This document shows, piece after piece, positions 1 through 8,823 of a stretch of 64,000 nucleotides of DNA; positions within the stretch are counted from its first letter, which is position 1, and the number at the start of each line of letters is the position of its first letter. This DNA comes from JBBRSD01 sp038245725 (GTDB lineage: Bacteria; Actinomycetota; Coriobacteriia; Anaerosomatales; JAAXUF01): positions 1 to 64,000 of the forward strand of contig JBBRSD010000005.1 in NCBI GenBank assembly GCA_038245725.1, given 5' to 3'. The notes beneath the pieces were generated by a model. The model made no database searches. It worked only from the letters and a program-made list of their open reading frames with translations, and was not told the DNA's origin. Both the position numbers and the translations under genes were made by a program.

Positions 1-2
1 CG

Positions 3-3000
3 ACCTCGAAGACGCTTTCCGGGCTTGCAGTGGACGGATCGTTCTCCTTCACGCTGACCGCCTCTGACGTCAACGGCAACGTCTCGGCCGCAACCGCAGC
101 CGCGTCCGCCACCGCCAACGACGAGATCGCACCTGACGCCGTCACGCTCTCGGCCACCGACCACGCCGCCGATCAGGGTGGCGCCATCGACATCAGCTGG
201 ACCGCCGCCACCGCCGCCGACACCGCCGGCTACAAGCTCTACCGTGACGGAGCCCAGATCGCGGACCTCGCCACGCTGAGCTTCTCCGACACCGCCGCCG
301 GCTCCGCGACCCGCAGCTACACCGTGCGTGCCTACGACGTCTCCGGCAACCTCTCCGACGTCTCCAACGCAGTCGCGCTCAAGGCCGCAGACAACCTCGC
401 ACCAGCCGTGCCCGCGGGCCTCACCGTCGCAGACGTCGCCGCCGATCAGGGCGGTGCGCTCAAGGTCACCTGGTCTGCCAACGCCGAGCCCGACCTCTCC
501 GGCTACACCCTCTACCGCGCCACCTCCGAGGCCGGTCCCTACACCAAGCTCGCTGACGTCGCTGGCACCACCTTCACCGACACCGACGCGGCCCTCGGCA
601 CCACCTACTTCTACGCGGTGAGCGCCTCTGACGCCGTCAACGAGTCAGCGAAGTCCGGCGCCGTCTCTGGCTCCTCGGCAGACAACGTCGCACCCGACGC
701 GCCTGCCGATCTCCACGCCGCAGACGTCACCCCCGATCAGGGCGGCTCCATCTCCGTCGACTGGTCGGCCAACACCGAGTCCGACCTGGCCGGCTATGCC
801 GTCTACCGCGCAACGACTCCGGGCGGCCCGTACGCTCAAGTCGCCCTCACGACCGTGCCGACCTTCGTCGACACCGGCCGCACCGACAACGCGTCCTACT
901 ACTACGTGGTCACCGCGTCCGACGCGTCGCACAACGAGTCCGCGCGTTCGGTCGAAGCGATGGGGTCCTCGAGGGACAATATCGCGCCGGCTCCGCCAAT
1001 CGGACTCGGCGTCAGTCTTGACCCGGCCGGCGGAGCTGTGACGCTCTCGTGGACCGCCGTCAACGGCGCAGCCAGCTACAACGTCTACCGCGACGGCGCG
1101 CTGCTCCACGCAGGGCTCACGCAGCCCAGCTACCGCGACGCCGGTCTAACCAACGGCCAGCACTACTCCTACGCAGTCACCGCCCTCGATGGTGCCGCAC
1201 CCGCGAACGAATCGAGTCCCTCGGCGGCCGTCGATGCCATGCCGTTCATTCCTGCGGCAGCTCCGAAGAACGTCACGGCCGTAGACACGGCCAGCGACAA
1301 CGGCGGTTCGATCGATGTCGGCTGGGATGCGAACAACGACGGCGCCGTCCGTTACGGTGTGCGCCTCTTCCAGCAGGGCGTACAGGTCGGTTCGACCAAG
1401 ATGGTCACCGCCACCGTCGGGCCGCGCATCGGCGTCTCGATCACGGGGCTCACGAACGGGCTGGCCTACACCGCGTCCGTCTCGGCGTTTGATGCCATGG
1501 GCACGGAGTCGCAGGCAACGCCGGCCGCAGCCGCTGCCACGCCGGTCAATGATCTGCCGCCCACGACGCCTGTCGGGCTCACTGCGCAGGACGTGCCCTT
1601 CGACCAGGGCGGCCACATCTCCGTTTCCTGGACGCCCCTCGCCGATACGGACCTCGACCACTTCGTTGTCTATCGCTCGACGAGTGCGGCCGGGCCGTTC
1701 GTCTCGATCGCGCAGACGTCCAGCGCCACCTTCGTCGACGGATCCGTCACCGACGGGCTGTCGTACTTCTACCGAGTCACAGCTGTCGACACCGCCGGCA
1801 ACGTTTCAGGTACCAGCGCCACCGTTCAGGGGGTCTCGAGCTCAGGGCTCGTCCCCGGCAGCGCAACGCGTATCGAGAACACCGACTCGAGCATCGCGTA
1901 CACCGGTGTGTGGTTCCAGCTCACCGGCGGAATCTACACGGCCGCAAGTGGCGGCTCGGTCAAGCTGACCCAGATGACCAACGGCTTCTGCACTTACACG
2001 TTCACTGGTAGTCAGATCACGTGGATCACGCTGGCTGGCAAGGGCCAGGGCATCGCCAACGTCTACATCGATGGTGTTCTGGACAAGACGGTCGACTGCT
2101 ACGACGCCTCCGCAGACTACGTCTGGCAGTCGGCTCGATACACCAAGACGTTCCTGGCAGGCGGCACCCACACCATCAAGATCGAGGAGTCCGGCTTCAA
2201 GAACCCGCTTTCCACCGGCTACTACGTGGACGTCGACGCCTTTGACGTGGCTGTCTTCGTCGACACCGAGGCGCCCAGCGCGCCGGCGTCGCTCTCGGCT
2301 TCGGGCGTGGGCCTGACAAGCATCGCGCTGTCGTGGGCTCCCTCTTCCGACAACGTAGGTGTCACCGGCTACCGCATCGAGCGCTCGAGCGATGGCGGCT
2401 CGACATGGTCGCAGGTTGGGACCTCGACGGCCACGAGCACGACCGACACCGTCCAGCCTCTCAGCATCTACTACCGCTACCGCGTACGCGCCTTCGACAA
2501 GGCCGGTAGCCTCTCGGGCTACTCCCCGATCGCAGCCGCGACCACGATGGTCGACACCGAGGCCCCAACGGCTCCTACGTCCTTCGTGGCATCCGCCACG
2601 GCCTTTAACAGAGTTGCTCTCACGTGGGCTGCGTCGACCGATAACCTCGGCGTGACCGGCTATCGCGTTGACCGCTCGTCGGACAATGGCGCGTCGTGGT
2701 CGCAGATCGGCACGTCGACTGCGCCCAGCTACGCGGACACCACCGCGCACGACGCCACCACCTACAACTACCGAGTTCGCGCGAACGACGCTGCGGGCAA
2801 CCTCTCGGCGTACTCGAACGCGGCGACCGTCACCACACCGATCGACCCGGCGAAGGACCTCCTCCCGCCGAGCGTCCCCACCGGCCTGATCACCTTCCCG
2901 CAGTACCGCTCGATGAGCGTCACGTGGACAGCGTCGACCGATGACGCGGCGGTGATGGGCTATCGGCTTGAGCGGTCCACAAACGGGGGTTCGACCTGGA

Positions 3001-4790
3001 CTCAGATCGCCGACACGGGATCGACGGGCTTCAAGGACACCGGGCTTGCCGATGCCTCCACGTACTCGTACCGCGTTCGCGCCTACGACGTAGCGGGCCA
3101 CCTGTCAGGCTACTCGGCCGTCGTCACCGCTCAGACTCCCGTCCGTATCGAGAACACGGACGCGAGCGTCAACTACAGCGGCACGTACTCGCTGGTAACA
3201 ACGAACGCGGCAAGCGGAGGCTCGCTCAAGTCCGCCTCATCGGCGAACGCGTCGAGCACCTACACGTTCGTGGGCACGCAGATCAGCTGGATCTCTATGG
3301 CTGGCAAGACCCAGGGCATCGCCAAGGTTTACATCGACGGCGTTCTCGACGCTACCGTCGACTGCTACGCATCGGCTGACGCGTGGCAGGCGAACATGTA
3401 CACGAAGACGTTCGCCACACCGGGCACACACACGATCAAGGTTGAGAACACGGGGACGCAGAACCCGTCGTCGAGTGGCTCCAACACCGCGATGGATGCC
3501 CTCGACGTGGTCGTCTTCCACGATACCCAGGCGCCCACGACACCCTCTGGTCTGACCGCCACGGGCACCGGAGCGCGCAACGTGGCGCTCTCGTGGACCC
3601 CTGCGACCGACGACATGGGTGTGACCGGGTATCGCATCGAGCGCTCACCTGACGGTGGCGCGACGTGGGCCCAGATCGGGACGTCGACGTCGACGACCTA
3701 CGCCGACGCCTCGGGCCAGCCTCTTACGACCTACACGTACCGCGTCCGCGCAAACGACTCCTGGGGCAACCTCTCGGACTACTCGGCCACGGCCGCTGCA
3801 ACGACGCAGGCTGACACCGATGCACCCACGACGCCCGGAAGCCTCGTGGCTATCGCTACGACCTTCAGCAAGGTGACGCTGAACTGGACCGCTTCCACCG
3901 ACAACGTTGCCGTGACCGGGTACCTGGTCGAGCGCTCGCAAGATGGCGGCGCGACGTGGACCCAAGTAGGGATCGCACCGTCGCCCAGCTTCGCGGACAC
4001 GCCGGTCATGGACCGCACCACATTCACGTACCGTATTCGCGCAACCGACGGCGCGGGCAACCTGTCGGGTTACTCGGCGACCGCTAGCGCCACAACGCCG
4101 CTCGATCCGTCCAAGGACATCACTCCGCCAACCGTGCCGACGGGCCTCGCTGTGTTCTCGCAGTTCCGTTCGCTGCGCGTGACGTGGACCGCCTCGACCG
4201 ACGACATCGGCGTGGCCGGCTACAAGCTCGAGCGCTCGGCAAATGGTGGTTCGACCTGGACTCAGATCGCCGACACCGTGTCGACGGCCGCCACTGACAC
4301 CGGACTCGCCGATGACACGACCTACCAGTACCGTGCGCGCGCCTACGACCAGGTCGGCCACTTGTCGGCCTACTCCGTCGTAGCCTCTAGCCGCACGGCC
4401 GTGCGTATCGAGAACACCGACACGAACATCGCCTACACCGGCGTCTGGTACCAGCTCACGGGCGGTACGTATTCTGCAGCCAGCGGCGGCTCGCTGAAGC
4501 TGACGCAGATGACCAACGGGTACTGCACGTACCAGTTCACCGGCACCCAGATCACGTGGGTTACGCTAGCCGGCAAGAACCAGGGCATCGCGAACGTCTA
4601 CATCGACGGCGTGCTCGACACCACCGTCGACTGCTACGACCCTGCCGACTACGTTTGGCAGGCGGCGCGCTATTCCAAGACGTTCCCGACTTCCGGCACG
4701 CACACCATCAAGGTCGAGCAGGGTGGAACGAAGAATCCGCTGTCGGCTGGTTACTACGTCGACGTCGACGCCTTCGACATCACGCACTAG
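3..4790 (+). CDS. Giant FnIII-repeat surface protein, 3' part (5' end outside window)
   Basis: The frame is open to the left edge, so this is the C-terminal ~1595 residues of a larger protein; the GTG at 30 is probably not the start. I count about twelve fibronectin type III domains of two kinds. Six early ones (about 129-1835) share D-x-APxxPxGL and DQGG...W motifs. Six later ones (2263-3138, 3523-4400) share DTxAPTTP, STDNxGVTGYR-ERS and TYxYRVRAxD. Three copies of a ~130-residue beta-rich domain (about 1869-2260, 3142-3517, 4402-4787) start with RIENTD and end in a YVDVDAFD-type motif; similar domains in bacterial surface proteins are carbohydrate-binding-like. No sortase or S-layer anchor is seen at the C-terminus. 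An extracellular adhesive or glycan-binding role is inferred from the domains, not proven. Confidence 0.85.
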   Translation, partial: TSKTLSGLAVDGSFSFTLTASDVNGNVSAATAAASATANDEIAPDAVTLSATDHAADQGGAIDISWTAATAADTAGYKLYRDGAQIADLATLSFSDTAAGSATRSYTVRAYDVSGNLSDVSNAVALKAADNLAPAVPAGLTVADVAADQGGALKVTWSANAEPDLSGYTLYRATSEAGPYTKLADVAGTTFTDTDAALGTTYFYAVSASDAVNESAKSGAVSGSSADNVAPDAPADLHAADVTPDQGGSISVDWSANTESDLAGYAVYRATTPGGPYAQVALTTVPTFVDTGRTDNASYYYVVTASDASHNESARSVEAMGSSRDNIAPAPPIGLGVSLDPAGGAVTLSWTAVNGAASYNVYRDGALLHAGLTQPSYRDAGLTNGQHYSYAVTALDGAAPANESSPSAAVDAMPFIPAAAPKNVTAVDTASDNGGSIDVGWDANNDGAVRYGVRLFQQGVQVGSTKMVTATVGPRIGVSITGLTNGLAYTASVSAFDAMGTESQATPAAAAATPVNDLPPTTPVGLTAQDVPFDQGGHISVSWTPLADTDLDHFVVYRSTSAAGPFVSIAQTSSATFVDGSVTDGLSYFYRVTAVDTAGNVSGTSATVQGVSSSGLVPGSATRIENTDSSIAYTGVWFQLTGGIYTAASGGSVKLTQMTNGFCTYTFTGSQITWITLAGKGQGIANVYIDGVLDKTVDCYDASADYVWQSARYTKTFLAGGTHTIKIEESGFKNPLSTGYYVDVDAFDVAVFVDTEAPSAPASLSASGVGLTSIALSWAPSSDNVGVTGYRIERSSDGGSTWSQVGTSTATSTTDTVQPLSIYYRYRVRAFDKAGSLSGYSPIAAATTMVDTEAPTAPTSFVASATAFNRVALTWAASTDNLGVTGYRVDRSSDNGASWSQIGTSTAPSYADTTAHDATTYNYRVRANDAAGNLSAYSNAATVTTPIDPAKDLLPPSVPTGLITFPQYRSMSVTWTASTDDAAVMGYRLERSTNGGSTWTQIADTGSTGFKDTGLADASTYSYRVRAYDVAGHLSGYSAVVTAQTPVRIENTDASVNYSGTYSLVTTNAASGGSLKSASSANASSTYTFVGTQISWISMAGKTQGIAKVYIDGVLDATVDCYASADAWQANMYTKTFATPGTHTIKVENTGTQNPSSSGSNTAMDALDVVVFHDTQAPTTPSGLTATGTGARNVALSWTPATDDMGVTGYRIERSPDGGATWAQIGTSTSTTYADASGQPLTTYTYRVRANDSWGNLSDYSATAAATTQADTDAPTTPGSLVAIATTFSKVTLNWTASTDNVAVTGYLVERSQDGGATWTQVGIAPSPSFADTPVMDRTTFTYRIRATDGAGNLSGYSATASATTPLDPSKDITPPTVPTGLAVFSQFRSLRVTWTASTDDIGVAGYKLERSANGGSTWTQIADTVSTAATDTGLADDTTYQYRARAYDQVGHLSAYSVVASSRTAVRIENTDTNIAYTGVWYQLTGGTYSAASGGSLKLTQMTNGYCTYQFTGTQITWVTLAGKNQGIANVYIDGVLDTTVDCYDPADYVWQAARYSKTFPTSGTHTIKVEQGGTKNPLSAGYYVDVDAFDITH

Positions 4791-4896
4791 CGTTCGACCA
4801 GCAAGCTGCCCCACGAGGGCCCGCCCTCCCGGCCGAGAATCGCGCCGGGGGAGCGGGTCCTCAGCACGTGAGCCGCGGCGCGCCAAACGGTTGCAG

Positions 4897-4920
4897 TAAT
4901 ATGGCATGAATGTCATATTA
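4897..4920. promoter_or_regulatory. Inverted repeat, likely operator/promoter of the AbiE pair
   Basis: TAATATGGCA (4897-4906) and TGTCATATTA (4911-4920) form a 10-bp inverted repeat with one mismatch, ending five bases before the ATG at 4926. TTGCAG (4891-4896) could act as a -35 and CATATT (4914-4919) as a -10, which would put the palindrome across the core promoter. No Shine-Dalgarno sequence lies before the ATG, so the transcript may be leaderless. AbiEi-family antitoxins are known to repress their own promoters through inverted repeats; its use here is inference. Confidence 0.5.
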
Positions 4921-4925
4921 CTCGT

Positions 4926-5576
4926 ATGAAATTCACCGAGCTCCTCGACATCATCGGTGACGAGCCGCTGTTCACGTCCTCACTCCTTCGAGCAGGCGAC
5001 GTGGACTCCGTCGATGTCGCGAGCCAGCTGTCACGCTGGGTCGCAGCCGGCAAGCTGCTCAGCCTGCGGCGGGGCGTCTACGCAGTGGCCGCGCCCTACC
5101 GTCGCCGAGAGCCGCACGCGTTCGAACTCGCCAACGTCGTCATGCGACCCTCGTACGTGAGCCTGGAGTCCGCGCTCAGCTTCCACGGCCTCATCCCCGA
5201 GGCGGTGTTCGTCACGACGAGCGTGACGACAGCTCGGCCGTCGACGTTCGATACGCCGCTTGGCCGGTTCGACTTCCGTCACATCTCGCCGGAACTCTTC
5301 TGGGGCTACACCGAGCAACGCCTCGCCAGAGACGGAGCCCGCCGGATGGCGCTCGTCGCCCGGCCGGAGAAGGCGCTGCTGGACCTCGTCTACCTGCGCG
5401 CCGGAGCAGATGCCGAGACGTTCCTACGTCAGCTGCGGATCGATCGCCTGGAGATGCTCGATCTCGACGTCCTGGCGCGCGACGCAGAGCGCGCCGGCAA
5501 ACCCAAACTGCGCCGGGCCGCGCGCACCATCGCGGAGATGGCCTCTCGGCAATCGGGGGAGTGGGTGGCGCTGTGA
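4926..5576 (+). CDS. abiEi: AbiEi-type antitoxin / transcriptional regulator
   Basis: This is a 216-residue protein with an N-terminal winged-helix-like segment (about residues 1-55, with LRRGVYAVA) followed by the AbiEi core (VSLESALSFHGLIPE, then ARPEKALLDLVYLR). AbiEi proteins are antitoxins of type IV toxin-antitoxin or abortive-infection systems: they bind DNA and repress the operon, and counteract the AbiEii nucleotidyltransferase. The next gene starts inside its stop codon (GTGA overlap at 5573-5576), as expected for a coupled pair. ATG 4926 is preferred because upstream in-frame codons run into the palindrome and a stop; there is no evident ribosome binding site. Confidence 0.85.
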   Translation: MKFTELLDIIGDEPLFTSSLLRAGDVDSVDVASQLSRWVAAGKLLSLRRGVYAVAAPYRRREPHAFELANVVMRPSYVSLESALSFHGLIPEAVFVTTSVTTARPSTFDTPLGRFDFRHISPELFWGYTEQRLARDGARRMALVARPEKALLDLVYLRAGADAETFLRQLRIDRLEMLDLDVLARDAERAGKPKLRRAARTIAEMASRQSGEWVAL

Positions 5577-6376
5577 AGGACCGCGCGCTTGAGATCGTCG
5601 CGTCGCGCCCCGCCGCCGCAGATGGCCGCAACGTGCTCAGGGAGTACCTGCAGTCCAGGATCCTCGGGCAGATGCAGGAGGCGGGCGCGTTCATTCCCCT
5701 CGCGTTCACGGGTGGTACGGCACTGCGCTTCCTCCACCGGATCGCGCGCTTTTCCGAGGACCTCGACTTCACCCTGGAGCGTGGCCGAGAAGACTTCGCG
5801 TTCCGCAGCCTGGTTGAGCGCATCGAGCGCGGTCTCGGCCGCGAGGGGTACTCCACCAGCGTGCGGCTCAACGAATCCGCGGTGGTCGTCAAGGCGATGA
5901 TCGGCTTTCCAGGTCTGCTCGCTGAGGCCGGGCTTTCGGCGCACACCGACGAGGCGCTGCGGGTGAGGCTCGAGGTCGACACGAACCCGCCCACTGGGGC
6001 CGTGCTGGCCGTCACGATGGTGAACCGGTTCGGGCCGCTGCGACTGCAGCACCACGATGTGGCTTCGCTGCTCGCCGGCAAGATCGCCGCGGTTCTCGCT
6101 CGCGAGTACACGAAAGGCCGCGACCTCTACGACCTCATGTGGTACCTCTCACAGGAGCCGCGACTCGAACCCAACCTCGGGCTCCTGCGCAACGCTTTGC
6201 TGCAGACAGCCCCGGCGCTCGCCGAGGATGCCGCGACAGACTGGCGCAGCGCGCTTCGACTGCGGCTCGCCGCCGTCGACTGGGAGGAAACCCGTCGCGA
6301 CGTCGCGCCCTTCCTCGAGCAGGCCCGCGACCTCGAGCTGATCGAGCCGGCAACGTTCGAGCAGCTTCTCGGATAG
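5573..6376 (+). CDS. abiEii: AbiEii-type nucleotidyltransferase toxin
   Basis: A 267-residue AbiEii/AbiGii-family protein. The nucleotidyltransferase signature is visible: FTGGTALR (about residues 45-52) followed by RFSEDLDFTL (about 59-68), whose two aspartates would bind metal. AbiEii toxins are nucleotidyltransferases acting in the cytoplasm to arrest growth on phage infection or loss of antitoxin. The GTG at 5573 overlaps the abiEi stop by four bases and is my chosen start; a GTG at 5561 is possible, with GGGGGA immediately before it. Target of the enzyme is not known from sequence. Confidence 0.85.
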   Translation: MKDRALEIVASRPAAADGRNVLREYLQSRILGQMQEAGAFIPLAFTGGTALRFLHRIARFSEDLDFTLERGREDFAFRSLVERIERGLGREGYSTSVRLNESAVVVKAMIGFPGLLAEAGLSAHTDEALRVRLEVDTNPPTGAVLAVTMVNRFGPLRLQHHDVASLLAGKIAAVLAREYTKGRDLYDLMWYLSQEPRLEPNLGLLRNALLQTAPALAEDAATDWRSALRLRLAAVDWEETRRDVAPFLEQARDLELIEPATFEQLLG

Positions 6377-6449
6377 CGGGTGCGCGAGCGCCGCCGGACG
6401 GTTAGCATGGTTGACTGACGTGCTTTGACTGCGCAGCTTGGGAGTTCGC

Positions 6450-7448
6450 ATGGATCTGCAAGGCAAGAAGGTCGTCGTCACCGGAGCCGACGGGTTCATC
6501 GGCAGTCATCTGACCGAGGCGCTCGTGGCGCTCGGGTGCGACGTGACGGCGTTTTGCTACTACAACTCGTTCAACTCGCTGGGGTGGCTCGACACCATCC
6601 CCGCCGAGACGACCTCGCAGCTGCGCGTCTTCATGGGCGACGTGCGCGACGGAAACGGCGTGCGCGAGTCGCTTCGCGGGGCAGACGTGGTCTTTCATCT
6701 CGCCGCGCTCATCGGGATACCGTTCAGCTATCACTCGCCCGACAGCTACGTCGACACGAACGTGAAGGGGACGCTCAACGTCCTCCAGGCCGCGCGCGAT
6801 CTCGAGCTCGAGCGCGTCGTCGTCACGTCGACCAGCGAGGTCTACGGCACGGCGCTCTACGTCCCCATCGACGAGAAGCATCCGCGCCAGGGCCAGTCGC
6901 CGTACAGCGCGACGAAGATCGGCGGCGACGCGATGGCCGAGGCGTTCTACAGGAGCTTCGACCTGCCGGTCGTCACCGTGCGCCCGTTCAACACGTACGG
7001 TCCGCGCCAGTCCGCGCGCGCGGTCATCCCCACGATCATCACGCAGCTGCTCGCGGGCGCCGCCGAGCTCAAGCTGGGCTCGGTCACGCCCACGCGCGAC
7101 CTCAACTACGTCGCCGATACGGTCGCCGGCTTCATCGCGCTCGCGCAGTGCGACGCCGCGGTCGGCCGAGACGTGAACGTGGGCAACGGCCGCGAGATCT
7201 CCGTAGGCGACCTCGCCGAGAAGCTCATCGGCCTGACCGGCGCCAGCGCGCGCATCGTCACCGACGAGGAGCGCCTGCGTCCCGAGAAGTCCGAGGTCGA
7301 GCGGCTGCTCGCGAGCAACGCGCTCGCCCGCGAGCTCACCGGCTGGGAGCCGCAGGTGACGCTCGACGAAGGGCTGCAGCGCACGGTCGACTGGTTCAGC
7401 GACGAAGACAACCGCAGCCGCTACAAGTGGGACACGTACAATGTCTGA
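6450..7448 (+). CDS. legB: LegB-like NAD-dependent sugar-nucleotide 4,6-dehydratase
   Basis: An extended short-chain dehydrogenase of 332 residues. The NAD-binding GADGFIGSH lies at residues 12-20, and the catalytic Tyr-Lys pair is in YSATK (Tyr152, Lys156). The segment SFNSLGWLD and PFNTYGPRQSARAVIPTII match the LegB family, which converts a nucleotide-activated GlcNAc into a 4-keto-6-deoxy sugar on the route to legionaminic-type sugars. A TTG lies upstream at 6438, but ATG 6450 has GGGAG five bases before it. It heads the long glycan operon and overlaps the flippase gene by eight bases (ATGTCTGA). A PseB paralogue follows, so the two may supply different isomers. Confidence 0.78.
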   Translation: MDLQGKKVVVTGADGFIGSHLTEALVALGCDVTAFCYYNSFNSLGWLDTIPAETTSQLRVFMGDVRDGNGVRESLRGADVVFHLAALIGIPFSYHSPDSYVDTNVKGTLNVLQAARDLELERVVVTSTSEVYGTALYVPIDEKHPRQGQSPYSATKIGGDAMAEAFYRSFDLPVVTVRPFNTYGPRQSARAVIPTIITQLLAGAAELKLGSVTPTRDLNYVADTVAGFIALAQCDAAVGRDVNVGNGREISVGDLAEKLIGLTGASARIVTDEERLRPEKSEVERLLASNALARELTGWEPQVTLDEGLQRTVDWFSDEDNRSRYKWDTYNV

Positions 7449-8823
7449 TTCGCCAGCTGGCGACGCGGCTCCGACAGACCAGACCAAGCCATCCGCGGTC
7501 CGAATCCGCAGCTCGGCGTGGGTGTTCGCCGCGCAGATCGGCAAGACGGCGATGGCGATCCCGGTCGGTATCATCTTCGCGAGGACGTTGGGCGCGAGCG
7601 GCAAGGGCGCTGTCTCGGTCGTGCAGACGGTGGCCGCAGTCACCGTCACGCTGCTCAACCTCGGCATGCCGAATGCGGTCATGTGGCTCGCTGCGAAGGG
7701 CCGTGCGACCGGGCGCCAGTCGCTCAAGATGGGCGCGCTGTTCGCCGCCTCCATCATCGCCCTCGCGACCGCCGCAGTCTTCGCGATCGGCCCGGCGCAG
7801 GCAGCTAAGCTCATCGGTCTGGATAGCGTAACGCTGCTTGCCGTGGCGGTCTTTGCGACCGCTCCTTCGATGATCGCCTACTTCGAGGATGCGTACCTCG
7901 TCGGGCGCGGCGTCATTCGCAACACGCAGCTGACCGATCTGACCGCGCTAGCCATCCAGCTCGCCGTGTACGTCACACTCGCACTGACGCATCACCTGAC
8001 GGTCGTCACCGCGGTCGCCGTCTGGCTGACGTTCACTGTCGCGGCTACCGCCTTCAAGGCGTATCTCGCTCTGCGCGGCGGTGGCGCGGAGCAGGAGTTC
8101 GGCGTCCGCCAGCTCTGGGCCGAGGGGCGCACCTACGGCCTGAAGGCGTGGCTCGGCTCGACCGTCAACCTGCTCTCGCTTCGTCAGGACGTCCTGCTCC
8201 TCGCGGCGTTCGCGGGCACCCGCGAAGTCGGCATCTACACCGTCGGCGTCGCCGCAGCGGAGCTCTCGTGGTACATCCCGAATGCCTTGCAGAGCGTGTC
8301 CACCGCGAAGTTCTCCGCCGAGGAGGACTCGCTCGAGCTGGCGCAGCGCCTCAACCGCTCGGTGTGGCCGTTCACGCTCGTGTTCAGCCTCGTCGTCTTC
8401 GCGTTCGCCGCGCCGCTGATCCCGCTCGTGTACGGTGCCACCTTCAAGGCGTCGATCCTGCCGCTGGTCTTCCTGCTGCCGGGCATTCTCGCGACCTCGA
8501 TGTCGAGCTCGCTGTCCGCGTGGCTCTCCGGCCGGGGACATCCTGAGGACCCTGCGTTCGCCAACGTCGTGAACATGGTCGTCAACCTGATCGCCAACAT
8601 CATCCTCGCGCCGCGGCTCGGTGCGCGCGGCGCGGCGCTTGCCTCGTCGATCTCGTACTCGGCCGCGACGGTACTCATCATCTGGCGGTTCCGCTCGCGC
8701 TCCGGCTCGAGTCTGGCCGAGACGCTCGTGCCGCGCGGTTCGGACTTGCGAGCGATGGCAGGTATCATGTCCAGAGCGGTGCAGCAGCGCCTGAAGCCGA
8801 ACGAGAGGGTAGACGCGCAATGA
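7441..8823 (+). CDS. Wzx-type polysaccharide flippase (MATE/MOP family)
   Basis: A 460-residue integral membrane protein with about a dozen hydrophobic segments. It begins with a basic soluble stretch and then SSAWVFAAQIGKTAMAIPVGIIFARTLGASGKGAVS, typical of oligosaccharide flippases, and contains MSSSLSAWLSGRGHPEDPAFANVVNMVVNLIANI in the later half. Such proteins move undecaprenyl-linked glycan units across the cytoplasmic membrane. The start overlaps the end of the LegB-like gene by eight bases and its stop overlaps pseB by four, so it is translated within the nonulosonate operon. The exact cargo cannot be read from the sequence. Confidence 0.82.
   Translation: MSDSPAGDAAPTDQTKPSAVRIRSSAWVFAAQIGKTAMAIPVGIIFARTLGASGKGAVSVVQTVAAVTVTLLNLGMPNAVMWLAAKGRATGRQSLKMGALFAASIIALATAAVFAIGPAQAAKLIGLDSVTLLAVAVFATAPSMIAYFEDAYLVGRGVIRNTQLTDLTALAIQLAVYVTLALTHHLTVVTAVAVWLTFTVAATAFKAYLALRGGGAEQEFGVRQLWAEGRTYGLKAWLGSTVNLLSLRQDVLLLAAFAGTREVGIYTVGVAAAELSWYIPNALQSVSTAKFSAEEDSLELAQRLNRSVWPFTLVFSLVVFAFAAPLIPLVYGATFKASILPLVFLLPGILATSMSSSLSAWLSGRGHPEDPAFANVVNMVVNLIANIILAPRLGARGAALASSISYSAATVLIIWRFRSRSGSSLAETLVPRGSDLRAMAGIMSRAVQQRLKPNERVDAQ

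Noticed and set aside
1842..3101. A 419-codon minus-strand frame inside the FnIII gene
   Set aside because: Repetitive Arg/Val-rich antisense shadow of the repeat protein.
1869..4790. CRISPR array or tandem DNA repeat
   Set aside because: The repeats are protein-domain repeats of 300 bases or more, diverged at DNA level, with no short direct repeats and spacers.
6402..7814. A 470-codon minus-strand frame and a matching plus-strand shadow over the LegB-like gene
   Set aside because: The LegB-like frame has all catalytic motifs; the others are low-complexity shadows.
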